Shown here one piece after another: positions 42,492-51,203 of a DNA stretch of 64,000 nt. The stretch lies in assembly GCF_000518545.1 (NCBI RefSeq), contig NZ_JADU01000009.1, positions 1 to 64,000 of the forward strand, read 5' to 3'. The position numbers were made by a program, and so were the translations under genes. This DNA is from Hallella seregens ATCC 51272 (GTDB lineage: Bacteria; Bacteroidota; Bacteroidia; Bacteroidales; Bacteroidaceae). Position 1 is the stretch's first letter, and each line of letters begins with the position of its first letter. The notes under the pieces are model-generated. The model worked only from the letters and a program-made list of their open reading frames with translations, had not been told where the DNA came from and searched no databases.

Positions 42492-43517
42492 ATGAACAAG
42501 GTCTTACTCATCTATACCGGAGGCACCATCGGCATGGGGCAGAACGCTGTCACGGGGGCGCTGGAGCCCCTCGACTTCAATCACTTGGTGGAGTCGATGC
42601 CCGAGTTCAGGCTTATCAAGACCGAAATCGACGTTTACCAGTTCACTCCCCCCATCGACTCCAGCGACATGGCCCCCGACAAGTGGGCCAAGCTCGTGCG
42701 TATCATTGCGCGCCGCTACGACGCCTACGACGGATTCGTCATCCTCCACGGCACCGACACCATGGCCTACACGGCTTCTGCCCTCTCGTTCATGCTCGAA
42801 AACCTTACCAAACCCGTCATTCTCACCGGCTCTCAACTGCCTATGGGGCAGCTGCGCACCGACGGCAAGGAGAACCTGGTGACGAGCATTGAACTGGCCG
42901 CGCTGAAAGATTCGCAGGGCCATGCCCGCGTGCCCGAGGTGTGCATCTACTTCAGCGGGCGCCTCATGCGCGGCAACCGGTCGACCAAAATCAATGCCGA
43001 CGGCTTCCATGCCTTCGAGTCTTTCAACTACCCCCACCTGTGCGACGCGGGCGTGGACTTCGTCTTTCACGACCACCACATCCTCAAACCCGACTTCGGC
43101 AAGCCCATGACGCCCCATCTCACGCTGGATCCCAACGTCGTGGTGTTCAGTCTTTTTCCCGGCGTGCAGGAGCACATCGTGCGCAATGTGCTCCAGGCCA
43201 AGGAGGTGCGCGGCATCGTGATGCGCACCTTCGGCAGCGGCAACGCCCCGCAGACGCCCTGGCTCATGCATGCCCTGCGCGAGGCGGCGCGGCGCGGCAT
43301 CGTGGTGGTGAACATCAGTCAGTGCGTGTCGGGCAGCGTGGAGATGGGGCGCTACGACACGGGCTACCAGCTCAAGGCGGCCGGAATTGTCTCGGGTTAC
43401 GACTCCACGGTGGAGTCGGCCGTCACCAAACTCATGTTCCTGCTGGCGCGTCACAGCACACCCGCCACCATCCGCAACCTCATGGACCGGTCGCTGGCCG
43501 GAGAGATCAGCCGCTGA
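42492..43517 (+). CDS. ansA: Type I L-asparaginase
   Basis: 341 residues. The N-terminal TGGTIGM with the catalytic Thr, DGFVILHGTDTMAYTASALSFML with the T-D pair, and LTGSQLPMGQLRTD are diagnostic of asparaginases; the lack of a signal peptide and the length fit the cytosolic type I (AnsA). It hydrolyses asparagine to aspartate. Single gene, ending in a hairpin shared with the ribosomal cluster. Confidence 0.95.
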   Translation: MNKVLLIYTGGTIGMGQNAVTGALEPLDFNHLVESMPEFRLIKTEIDVYQFTPPIDSSDMAPDKWAKLVRIIARRYDAYDGFVILHGTDTMAYTASALSFMLENLTKPVILTGSQLPMGQLRTDGKENLVTSIELAALKDSQGHARVPEVCIYFSGRLMRGNRSTKINADGFHAFESFNYPHLCDAGVDFVFHDHHILKPDFGKPMTPHLTLDPNVVVFSLFPGVQEHIVRNVLQAKEVRGIVMRTFGSGNAPQTPWLMHALREAARRGIVVVNISQCVSGSVEMGRYDTGYQLKAAGIVSGYDSTVESAVTKLMFLLARHSTPATIRNLMDRSLAGEISR

Positions 43518-43559
43518 AATCCCGTGGGCCAGAGCATCGATACGCCCCGGCCCAAACGC

Positions 43560-43593
43560 AAACGGGTCGTGTGCCTCAGCCCACGACCCGTTT
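43560..43593. terminator. Terminator between ansA and the ribosomal cluster
   Basis: AAACGGGTCGTG (43560-43571) and CACGACCCGTTT (43582-43593), a perfect 12-bp stem with a 10-base loop. It serves the two convergent transcripts. Confidence 0.7.
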
Positions 43594-43610
43594 GTCTGTC
43601 TACAAAAAAC

Positions 43611-43769
43611 TTATTTCTTGAAATAGTCCTTCACTGCTTCGTTGAGAACCATCTGCTCGGCGAAAGTATAAGCACCCGTCTTGGGGCTCTTCACCATCTT
43701 GATAACTTTTGAATATGCGCGACCATCCAACGAACCTTCGTGGAGAGAGGCGACCGCTTTCTTTGCCAT
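43611..43769 (-). CDS. DUF4295 small basic protein of the ribosomal cluster
   Basis: 52 residues: MAKKAVASLHEGSLDGRAYS, then KVIKMVKSPKTGAYTFAEQM and VLNEAVKDYFKK. This is the Bacteroidetes DUF4295 protein, always found directly behind rpmB and rpmG, basic and probably ribosome-bound. It starts 45 bases after rpmG. In many relatives ftsY follows; here ansA lies convergently instead. Confidence 0.85.
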   Translation of the reverse strand: MAKKAVASLHEGSLDGRAYSKVIKMVKSPKTGAYTFAEQMVLNEAVKDYFKK

Positions 43770-43813
43770 AGTCTATGAATGTCTATAATCTAACGTTAGC
43801 GAATAAACCCCGA

Positions 43814-44002
43814 TTACTTAATCTCCTTGTGGAGCGTCATCTTCTTCATGATGGGGTTATACTTCATGAGCTCAAGGCGCTCAGGACTGTTCTTGCGGTT
43901 CTTGGTGGTTACATAGCGGCTTGTGCCAGGCAGGCCGGAGTTCTTCATCTCCGTGCATTCCAGCACAACCTGCACTCTATTACCCTTAGCTTTCTTTGCC
44001 AT
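43814..44002 (-). CDS. rpmG: Large ribosomal subunit protein bL33
   Basis: 62 residues: [36 protein letters not shown], typical bL33. The protein has a single Cys, so it is the zinc-free (C-) form. It follows rpmB by 5 bases. Confidence 0.97.
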   Translation of the reverse strand: MAKKAKGNRVQVVLECTEMKNSGLPGTSRYVTTKNRKNSPERLELMKYNPIMKKMTLHKEIK

Positions 44003-44007
44003 GACAA

Positions 44008-44271
44008 TTATTCTCCTATAACTTTAATGTCTTTCCAATCGCAATAGCCCTTGGCAACGGCCTGCTTGAGAGCTGCGTCAAGGCCTTTTTTATTGATAGT
44101 ACGAAGACCGGCTGCGCTGACCTTGAGCGAAATCCAGCAGCCCTCCTCAACGTAGTAGAACTTCTTATGGAAAAGGTTGACGTCAAAGCTTCTCTTCGTG
44201 CGGTGCTTTGAGTGAGACACATTACAACCTATCTGTGCCTTCTTTCCTGTGATCTGACAAATCTTAGACAT
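44008..44271 (-). CDS. rpmB: Large ribosomal subunit protein bL28
   Basis: 87 residues: [27 protein letters not shown] is the conserved bL28 start, [20 protein letters not shown] the C-terminal core. First gene of the rpmB-rpmG-DUF4295 transcript. Confidence 0.97.
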   Translation of the reverse strand: MSKICQITGKKAQIGCNVSHSKHRTKRSFDVNLFHKKFYYVEEGCWISLKVSAAGLRTINKKGLDAALKQAVAKGYCDWKDIKVIGE

Positions 44272-44321
44272 TGCTATCTTTGTTTTTGTTTTCGATTGTG
44301 ATACTTATTCCAAACAGGATG

Positions 44322-44353
44322 CAAAATTACAATTAATTTTCAAATCAGCAAAA
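44322..44353 (-). promoter_or_regulatory. Promoter of the rpmB cluster
   Basis: On the minus strand TTTTG (44349-44353), 19 bases, TAATTTTG (44322-44329), 50 bases before the rpmB ATG. Confidence 0.65.
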
Positions 44354-44392
44354 TATTCCCCTGAAGAAATGCCGTTTTTAAGTTATTTTACA

Positions 44393-44863
44393 GTTTATGA
44401 ACGGCTGCGTGGAGTCCATCAGCAAGTGCAAGGTTAGGCCCTTTTAGCCCTTTACCGTTTATGAGCAGCGTGTGGAGCCTCCCTTTCTCCGCGTCTCCGC
44501 GTGCAAAAAAACAGCCAGAACCACCAAGAAGCACGCAGAGCCGCAGAGACAAGGAGACGAAACATATACGCGGCGACCTGCCCGCGCCCTCCTTTTCTCC
44601 GCGCCACTGCGTGCAAAAAAACAGCCATGCTCCACCCGCGAAACCGCAAAAGCGGAAGCCTTGTTCCACAGCGGGAGCAACCGATAGCCAGCCATCGGCC
44701 CGACTCTACGCCGCAAACGCGGGCCCTCCACACCGTAAACGCGAGGCGATAACGCCGTAAAGAAAACGCGGCAAAACCATCGTCGTGGGAGCATCCCCGC
44801 CCAACGCCCCACCTGTGCCCAGCGTTTCCACCGCAGGGGCCGGCCTCCGCGCCGGGCCGACAG
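44393..44863. repeat. Repeat-rich intergenic region between rpmB and nadE
   Basis: TCTCCGCG..CTCCGCGTGCAAA (near 44480-44505) recurs at about 44593-44618, each followed by AAAAACAGCCA. Between them CACGCAGAGCCGCAGAGAC is the inverted counterpart. At about 44703-44765 lies a copy (locus D) of the dispersed GC-rich repeat: ACGCCGCAAACGCG, CACCGTAAACGCGAGGCG. CCGTTTATGARC is also doubled (44393 and 44455). No gene recognised in this 590-bp gap. Confidence 0.6.
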
Positions 44864-46888
44864 CTACTGCTGCACGCCCGCCTGGCTCATCAGCGCATCC
44901 ACTTCGCGCAGCCAGAGGGCCGAGACGGCATCGGAGGGCATGCGCCAGTCGCCGCGGGGACTCAGGCTCACCGACCCCACCTTGGGCCCGTCGGGCAGGC
45001 ACGAACGCTTGAACTGCTGGTTGAAGAACCGGCGGCAGAACGTCTGGAGCCAGTGCAGGATGGTTGCCTCGTCGTAGATGCCGGCCCCGCCGTCGGCCCG
45101 ACTGGCCGGCGAGGACGAGGCGGTGCCGGCAGCAGCGGCCGCCGAAGCCCCGCCGCCGAAGGCCTTCCGGGCCAGCAGGAAGATCTTGCGCGGACTGAAA
45201 CCGTGGCGCAGGAAGTAGTAGAGGAAGAAGTCGTGCAGCTCGTAGGGCCCCACGAGATCCTCGGTTTTCTGCCGGATGTTGCCCTCGTCGTCGGCCGGGA
45301 TGAGCTCGGGCGAGATGGGAGTATCGACAATATCGAGCAGCGTGGCCGCCGAATCGGTGTCCATCTGCCCTGCCACATGGCGCACCAGATGCTGTACAAG
45401 CGTCTTGGGCACGGAGGCATTGACACCGTACATCGACATGTGGTCGCCGTTGTAGGTGGCCCATCCCAACGCCAGCTCCGAGAGGTCGCCCGTGCCCACG
45501 ACCATGCCGCCCAGCTCGTTGGCCAGGTCCATCAGTATCTGCGTGCGCTCGCGGGCTTGCGCATTCTCGTAGGTCACGTCGCGCACGGCGGCGTCGTGGC
45601 CGATGTCCTCGAAGTGCTGCGTCACGCTCCGCGCGATGTTCACCTCGCGGATGGTGACACCCAAGCTCTGCATCAGGCCGACGGCGTTGCGGTAGGTGCG
45701 GTCGGTGGTGCCGAATCCCGGCATGGTGACGCCGACGATGCCGCGGCGGTCGAGCTGCAGCCGGTCGAAGGTCTTCGCGCAGACCAGCAGCGCCAGCGTG
45801 GAGTCCAGGCCGCCGCTGATGCCGATGACCACCGTGCGGGCACGGGTGTGAACCATGCGTTTGGCCAGTCCCATCACCTGAATGCTGAATATTTCGTCGC
45901 ACGAGGTCTCCATGTCGGCGGCCCCGGGGATGAACGGCAGTGGCTCGACGGCCCGCTCCAGCACGAAGTCCCTGGGTTGTGTGGCCTCAGCCTCGACGGT
46001 TGTCACCTCCTCGTTGCGCATGCGCCGCTGGGCATTGGCAAAGGTGGTGTTGTTGCGTCGCTCGGAGCGCAACCGCTCCACATCGACCTGTGCCGTCTGC
46101 ATCTGGCTCTTCAGGGCGAAGCGCTCGCCCTCGGCCAGCAGTCGGCCGTTCTCGTAGATGAGGGCGTTGCCGCCGTAGACCACGTCCTGCGTGCTCTCGC
46201 CGAAACCCGCGCTGCTGTACACGTAGGCCGTGACCGTGCGCGCGCTCTGCTGTGCCAGCAGGCTTTTCAGATAGGCGTGCTTGCCCGTGAGCTCGTCGCT
46301 GGCCGAGAGGTTGAAGACGATGTCGGCCCCGGCCAGGGCCAGATGGTTGCTCGGCGGCGTGGGGGCCCACACGTCTTCGCAGATTTCCACGCCGAAGACG
46401 GCCCCGTCGCAGGTGCGGAAGAGCTGGGGCGAGGCCGTGACGTGCACGCTGTGCCCGGCCAGCCGGATGGTGGCGGGGCGCAGGTCCTGCGAGGAGGCGA
46501 ACCAGCGTTTCTCGTAGAACTCACCGTAGTTGGGTAGGTAGGTCTTGGGCACCAGGCCCAGTATCTTGCCGCGCTGCACCACGGCGGCGCAGTTGAGCAG
46601 CAGGTCGCCCACGGGCACGGGCAGGCCCACGATGGCGATGATGTCGAGATGACGGGTGAAGTCGAGCAGCTGCAACAGGGCGTTCTCGGCCGCATCGAGC
46701 AACAGCTGCTGGCGGAAGAGGTCCTGACAGGAGTAGCCCGTGAGGCTCAGCTCGGGGAAGGCGATGACCTCCACGCCCTGCCCCTCAGCCTGAACGATGA
46801 GCGACTCAATCTCTTTGAGGTTCTGTACGCAGTCGGCCACCTGCACGGTGGGCACGGCACTGGCCACTTTGATGAATCCGTATTTCAT
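44864..46888 (-). CDS. nadE: Glutamine-dependent NAD+ synthetase (two-domain)
   Basis: 674 residues from the ATG at 46888 ([13 protein letters not shown]). The N-terminal nitrilase-type glutaminase has the Glu in [14 protein letters not shown], the Lys in [16 protein letters not shown] and the Cys in [10 protein letters not shown]. The C-terminal synthetase carries the P-loop [12 protein letters not shown] and [12 protein letters not shown]. It amidates deamido-NAD+ with glutamine nitrogen. It is the last gene of the long minus-strand block, separated from the gene before it by 243 bp of repeats. Confidence 0.96.
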   Translation of the reverse strand: MKYGFIKVASAVPTVQVADCVQNLKEIESLIVQAEGQGVEVIAFPELSLTGYSCQDLFRQQLLLDAAENALLQLLDFTRHLDIIAIVGLPVPVGDLLLNCAAVVQRGKILGLVPKTYLPNYGEFYEKRWFASSQDLRPATIRLAGHSVHVTASPQLFRTCDGAVFGVEICEDVWAPTPPSNHLALAGADIVFNLSASDELTGKHAYLKSLLAQQSARTVTAYVYSSAGFGESTQDVVYGGNALIYENGRLLAEGERFALKSQMQTAQVDVERLRSERRNNTTFANAQRRMRNEEVTTVEAEATQPRDFVLERAVEPLPFIPGAADMETSCDEIFSIQVMGLAKRMVHTRARTVVIGISGGLDSTLALLVCAKTFDRLQLDRRGIVGVTMPGFGTTDRTYRNAVGLMQSLGVTIREVNIARSVTQHFEDIGHDAAVRDVTYENAQARERTQILMDLANELGGMVVGTGDLSELALGWATYNGDHMSMYGVNASVPKTLVQHLVRHVAGQMDTDSAATLLDIVDTPISPELIPADDEGNIRQKTEDLVGPYELHDFFLYYFLRHGFSPRKIFLLARKAFGGGASAAAAAGTASSSPASRADGGAGIYDEATILHWLQTFCRRFFNQQFKRSCLPDGPKVGSVSLSPRGDWRMPSDAVSALWLREVDALMSQAGVQQ

Positions 46889-46907
46889 GTGATGGGTATT
46901 TTTCTTT

Positions 46908-47095
46908 GGAGTTAAGGAGTGATGGAATGATGGAGTTATGGTGTCCAAGGAGTTAGGGAGTTAAGACGTGATGGAGTTAGGGAGTTAAGGAGTGATGGAG
47001 TTAAGACATTACAATAAGGCCGTGACTGCTGCTGAATCCACCGCAGTTGCATGACCATTTGTCTTGACTCCATCACTCCTTAACTCCCTAACTCC
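46908..47095. repeat. Tandem GGAGTTARGGAG repeats with a 36-bp inverted copy
   Basis: Copies start at 46908, 46949 and 46981 (GGAGTTAAGGAGTGATGGA and variants). The stretch 46973-47008 is matched in inverted orientation by 47060-47095 over 36 bp with one mismatch (wobble G-U in RNA), separated by 51 bases. It lies between the DUF2027-Smr stop (47132) and nadE. RNA from either strand could form a very stable hairpin. Confidence 0.85.
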
Positions 47096-47131
47096 TTGAA
47101 AACCACACTCCATGGGCCCTTGAACTTCTCT

Positions 47132-48361
47132 CTATTTAATCGTCACCTGCGTGGCCCCGTAGCCATATTCCTGGAACGAGGCGTCCTGATAGGTGTAGCC
47201 TTTGTACTTGTAGGTGAGTGCATTGATGAGCGCGCGGCGCAACACGCCCTCGCCCTTGCCGTGGATGAAGATGAGCTTCTGCCCGTGGCGGGAGGCATAC
47301 TGGGCCATCGTGTCGTGGAAAATCTTGAGCTGATACTCCAGTATCTCGCCGGGCTGCATGCCCTGCGTGGTGTCGAGCACCTCGCCGGCATGCAAGTCTA
47401 CGACGATGGCATCGTCGAGACCGCGGTGCCGCATGTAGGGCGAATGCCGCTTGTCGCCCCTGCGCTGGTCGTCGGCATAGCGTCCCGGCAGCGGCCCGCG
47501 CTGCCCGGACGCGAGGGGTGCGGCCGACTGCGCGGGCTCGTCCTCACGTGCACTGCGGTACATCTCGCGCTTGAGCTGGCGTGCGTCTACCACGAGCGGG
47601 CGGGCCGGACTGTCGTTCTCGACCACGGCATAGAGCAGGGCCGGGGTCTCGAAGAACGCACTGTCCTCAAAGGTGTGCGCCTTGTAGAAGCGCAGCGGGT
47701 CGATGCGCAGTGTCACGTCGACGGCCGGCTTGCGCACGAAAGGCTTGTCGCGCTTGTAGGCCACAAGCTGTACAGCCACCTGCGAAAGGTGGTTGATCTC
47801 TTCGCGGCCAATCTCTTCCACGAAGAGCTTTGTGTTGGGTTCCACCTCGGCCTGGGCCCTGAGCGTCCAGCTGTTGCCCTCGGCAGCGAGGTAGGCGAAC
47901 TGCATGTGGTAGTTGCTGTCGTTCACAAAATAGACCTCGAAACGGGGGTTGGCCAGCTGCTTGGCATCGAGCGGCACAAAGGCCAGCCAGGCCGAGAGCC
48001 GGTTGCCGCCCTGCCGTTCCTCGGCCTTGGGGCGGAAGGTCACCTCGCGGGAGTCGTCCACGGTATCCTCCACGGTCATGTCCACCTCCTCGTCCTGGCC
48101 CTCGCGCATCATGGCCTTCACCGAGCGGCCGCCCCGGCTGAGCGGTGTCTCCTCGGCGTGCCGCTCCTGGGCCTCGGCCCTGCGGTTGATGAGCGTGGCC
48201 GTGCTGTAGTCGTCGGCGCTCACCACCACCACCTCGTTGAGGGGCGTAGGAATCTGGAAGCCGTCTTCGTCTTCCACCAACACGAGGTTCTTGCCCTTGA
48301 AACCGGCGACCTTGCCGCCGCCCGTCTCACTGAGAAATCTCACTTTGTCTCCTATCTTCAT
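47132..48361 (-). CDS. DUF2027 and Smr-domain protein
   Basis: 409 residues. The N-terminus MKIGDKVRFLSETGGGKVAGF is a small beta domain also found in Bacteroidetes MutS2-adjacent proteins. The middle (LSAWLAFVPLDAKQLANPRFEVYFVNDSNYHMQFAYLA) is DUF2027. The C-terminal Smr domain has VDLHAGEVLD, YQLKIFHDTMAQY and LIFIHGKGEGVLRRAL, with D-L-H and H-G-K-G motifs of the DNA/RNA nicking fold. No MutS ATPase. Function is not established; nucleic-acid binding is likely. It follows queA by 48 bases; that gap contains a twice-used phrase TTGAACTTTG. Confidence 0.85.
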   Translation of the reverse strand: MKIGDKVRFLSETGGGKVAGFKGKNLVLVEDEDGFQIPTPLNEVVVVSADDYSTATLINRRAEAQERHAEETPLSRGGRSVKAMMREGQDEEVDMTVEDTVDDSREVTFRPKAEERQGGNRLSAWLAFVPLDAKQLANPRFEVYFVNDSNYHMQFAYLAAEGNSWTLRAQAEVEPNTKLFVEEIGREEINHLSQVAVQLVAYKRDKPFVRKPAVDVTLRIDPLRFYKAHTFEDSAFFETPALLYAVVENDSPARPLVVDARQLKREMYRSAREDEPAQSAAPLASGQRGPLPGRYADDQRRGDKRHSPYMRHRGLDDAIVVDLHAGEVLDTTQGMQPGEILEYQLKIFHDTMAQYASRHGQKLIFIHGKGEGVLRRALINALTYKYKGYTYQDASFQEYGYGATQVTIK

Positions 48362-48409
48362 AGACTTTGAATGTTGAACTTTGTGGTTTGAACTTTGAGG
48401 TTGCCGGCC

Positions 48410-49675
48410 TCAGGGGATGAGCAGACTGGAGTCGCCGTAGCTCAGGAAGCGGAAGTCGTGGGCCAGGGCGTAGTCGTACACGCGCCGCCAGTCGCCGCCG
48501 AGGAAGGCGCTCACCAGTAGGAGCAGCGTGCTTTGGGGCTGGTGAAAGTTGGTGACGAGCATCTGCACCATCTTGTAGGCATAGCCCGGCGCAATGATAA
48601 TCTGGGTGCTGGAGTGCAGGGCTTCGAGGCCGTCGCGGTCGAGATAGTCCAGGATGGCCTGGATGGCACGCCGCGGCGACACGGGCTCGTCGCCGGCCAT
48701 CACCAGGCCGTCGGCATTGTGGGGCAGGTCGTAGGGCTCCCACTGGCCCACGTGCAGGTCGGCCTCCGCGGCTCCGGGACGGAGCAGCAGCTTCACGCCC
48801 ATGTAGTAAAGGCTCTCCAACGTGCGCACGCTCGTGGTGCCCACGGCGATGGCGCGGCAGCCGTGGGCAAGCAGCCGCTCGAAGGTGTGGCGGTGCACCA
48901 CGATGTATTCGGTGTGCATGCTGTGGCTTTCAATCTCCTCGCTCTTCACCGGTTTGAAGGTGCCGGCACCCACATGGAGCGTCACCTCGTCGCGCACGAT
49001 GCCGTGGGCGTCGAGCGCCGCCAGCACGTCGTCGGTGAAGTGCAGCCCGGCCGTGGGGGCGGCCACACTGCCCTTGATCTTGGAGTAGACGGTCTGGTAC
49101 GTGGTTTTGTCGCTCTCCTCGGTGGCGCGGTTCAGGTAAGGGGGGATGGGCAACTCGCCCACCGTCTCGAGAATCTCGGCAAAGCTCACCTGAGCATTGT
49201 CCCAACCGAAGTCCACCCAGTAGTTGGTGCCTCCGCTCGTCTGGGCGGCGCGGTCGCGGTCGATGGTAGCCGTGAGCGTGAGGTGCCGGCCCTTGACGTC
49301 GAAGTCGCGGCGCAACGGGCCCTCTTTCCACTTTTTCAGGTTGCCCACCATGCAGAGCCAGCTGCACCGCCCCGTGGTCTGGAACATCTGTTCGTAGTCT
49401 GCGGGCTGGGCGGGCTCCATGAGAAACACCTCGATGAGTGCGCCCGTCTCCTTGCGAAAGTGCATGCGGGCCTGGATAACGCGCGTGTTGTTGAACACCA
49501 TCAACGCCCCTTGGGGCAGATAATGGGGCAGTTGGCAAAACACGTCGTCGGTCAGCTCGCCGTGGCGGTAGACCAGCAACTTGCTGTGGTCGCGCCGGGC
49601 CAGGGGAAACTTGGCTATGCGCTCGTCGGGAAGATTGTACTGATAATCGGTAATGTGAATGTGTTTTGTATCCAT
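48410..49675 (-). CDS. queA: S-adenosylmethionine:tRNA ribosyltransferase-isomerase
   Basis: 421 residues, slightly long for the family because of an internal segment at about 95-170. Motifs: YNLPDERIAKFPLARRDHSKLLVY, NNTRVIQARMHFRKETGALIEVFL, GSVAAPTAGLHFT, VTLHVGAGTFKPVKSEEIESHSMHTEYI, RAIAVGTTSVRTLES and NFHQPQSTLLLLVSAFLGGDWR. It attaches the epoxyqueuosine ribosyl group to tRNA. 16 bases after the PAP2 gene, the same direction. Confidence 0.96.
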   Translation of the reverse strand: MDTKHIHITDYQYNLPDERIAKFPLARRDHSKLLVYRHGELTDDVFCQLPHYLPQGALMVFNNTRVIQARMHFRKETGALIEVFLMEPAQPADYEQMFQTTGRCSWLCMVGNLKKWKEGPLRRDFDVKGRHLTLTATIDRDRAAQTSGGTNYWVDFGWDNAQVSFAEILETVGELPIPPYLNRATEESDKTTYQTVYSKIKGSVAAPTAGLHFTDDVLAALDAHGIVRDEVTLHVGAGTFKPVKSEEIESHSMHTEYIVVHRHTFERLLAHGCRAIAVGTTSVRTLESLYYMGVKLLLRPGAAEADLHVGQWEPYDLPHNADGLVMAGDEPVSPRRAIQAILDYLDRDGLEALHSSTQIIIAPGYAYKMVQMLVTNFHQPQSTLLLLVSAFLGGDWRRVYDYALAHDFRFLSYGDSSLLIP

Positions 49676-49691
49676 GTGTCAGGTGTGCACC

Positions 49692-50393
49692 CTAATAAGG
49701 CAGCGTGGCCAGGGCCGCAAGCTGCACGGCAGCCAGCGTACCTACGACGACCATCATCACCACGTCGATGTCGGCCATGCTGTAGCCCGTGCGGGTGTAC
49801 TGCGAAGAAATGTAGTTGATTTTAGGGGTGAGGCGGAAGTAGACGTGCGTGAACACCGCGTAGCTGGCCACGCCGCTGAGCACGCCCCAAAGCAGTCCGC
49901 AGAGGATGTCGCTGGGATAGTGCACGCCGAGATAGAGGCGTGTCCAGCAGTTCACCAGCGACCAGAGCATCATGACGGCGATGAACAGCCGGTCGCGCAC
50001 CAGCAGACTGAAGAACACAGCCAGCGACATGGTGTTGGCCGCGTGGGCCGAGAAGAAGCTGAAGCCCGAGGCACGATAGCCGTCGACAATGCGGACGGAG
50101 TATTTCATCACGGGGTCGAGAGCCGGTCGCGGCCGCGCCACGAGGGGCTTCACGATGCCCCCGTCTATGCCGCCGGCCAGCAGCAGACAGAGTCCGGCAC
50201 AGCACACCACGAGCAAAATCTGGGCCATCGTCTCGTTGTTCTTGATGACCAGATAGAGCAGAGCCAGGTACAACGGTATCCACGTGAGGCCCGAAGTGAG
50301 CAGCATGGCCAGCCGATCGACGAGCACGGAGTCGCTGCCGTTGAGGCCCTCCAGTATCAATCGGTCGAGGGCGGCGAGGTCTTCCCATATCAT
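49692..50393 (-). CDS. PAP2-family membrane phosphatase
   Basis: 233 residues with about six membrane segments. The three phosphatase motifs are present: KPLVARPRP near 82, FFSAHAANT near 113 (S-x-H type), and RLYLGVHYPSD near 152. Related proteins dephosphorylate undecaprenyl pyrophosphate or other lipid phosphates at the periplasmic face. The C-terminal helix VVMMVVVGTLAAVQLAALA is an addition. It follows batE by 27 bases. Confidence 0.85.
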   Translation of the reverse strand: MIWEDLAALDRLILEGLNGSDSVLVDRLAMLLTSGLTWIPLYLALLYLVIKNNETMAQILLVVCCAGLCLLLAGGIDGGIVKPLVARPRPALDPVMKYSVRIVDGYRASGFSFFSAHAANTMSLAVFFSLLVRDRLFIAVMMLWSLVNCWTRLYLGVHYPSDILCGLLWGVLSGVASYAVFTHVYFRLTPKINYISSQYTRTGYSMADIDVVMMVVVGTLAAVQLAALATLPY

Positions 50394-50420
50394 GGCGGTA
50401 GGCTTTGGGTGTAGAATCAG

Positions 50421-51203
50421 TTAAATGGCCTCCAGCTGGCGGGCCGGAATCCAGCCCTCACGACCGTCGGCCAGACGGATGCCGCGCCAGGCGGGAAGAC
50501 TGGCGTCGGTCACGTCAACGCGGGTTCCCTCGTGGAGCACAAAGGCCTCCTGCGCATTCTTCACGGGCGTCTTCCTGACGCTTACGCAGGGAGTCACGAT
50601 GATGGCGCCGGTGCGGCTCTCGAGCGCGCGCTTCTGGCTCCAGCCAAAGAGGGTGGAACAGAGGAACGTCAGCACAAACAGCACACCGCCGAAGAAGCCC
50701 ACCTTGCGCAAGGCAAGCCGCGGAGCGAAGAGGTAGGCCAGCATGAGCAGCAACGCCAGCACGACGGACGACACGCTGACCGTGGCCCAACGATCCACGC
50801 TGGTGAAGTTGACCAGGCTTCGGTACCAGGTCGCGAAGACGGTCTCGCCCTCGGGCGTAATCTTGTCGATGGTCTTGGAGCGGGCAAACTGCAGGTTGAA
50901 GCGGATGTCGTCGTCGCCCGGCGAAAGCAGCGAGGCCCGCTCATAGGCCAGGATGGCCTGTGTAAGATTGTCGGAACGATAGTAGGCATTGCCCAGATTA
51001 TAGTAGAGTTCGGCCGACACGCCGCGGTGCAGCAGCTCCCTGTAGTCGTCGATGGCCTGCTGAAAATTGCCCTTGCGGTATGCCTCGTCGGCGTCGCGCT
51101 TGGTAATGGCCGAAGCCGGCAACGTCAGAACGGCCAGCAACAGCCACAGCAGCGTGGCCCGGACAAGGGCTCCCACACGATGATGGATGTGCAGATTTGT
51201 CAT
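50421..51203 (-). CDS. batE: BatE: TPR and SH3-like protein
   Basis: 260 residues. Signal peptide (LLWLLLAVLTLPASA), TPR pair (EAYRKGNFQQAIDDYREL, LYYNLGNAYYRSDNLTQAILAYERA), two membrane helices at about 140-190, and a C-terminal SH3b domain (PVKNAQEAFVLHEGTRVDVTD ... GWIPARQLEAI). This is the architecture of BatE of the Bacteroides aerotolerance operon. Overlaps batD by four bases. Confidence 0.9.
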   Translation of the reverse strand: MTNLHIHHRVGALVRATLLWLLLAVLTLPASAITKRDADEAYRKGNFQQAIDDYRELLHRGVSAELYYNLGNAYYRSDNLTQAILAYERASLLSPGDDDIRFNLQFARSKTIDKITPEGETVFATWYRSLVNFTSVDRWATVSVSSVVLALLLMLAYLFAPRLALRKVGFFGGVLFVLTFLCSTLFGWSQKRALESRTGAIIVTPCVSVRKTPVKNAQEAFVLHEGTRVDVTDASLPAWRGIRLADGREGWIPARQLEAI

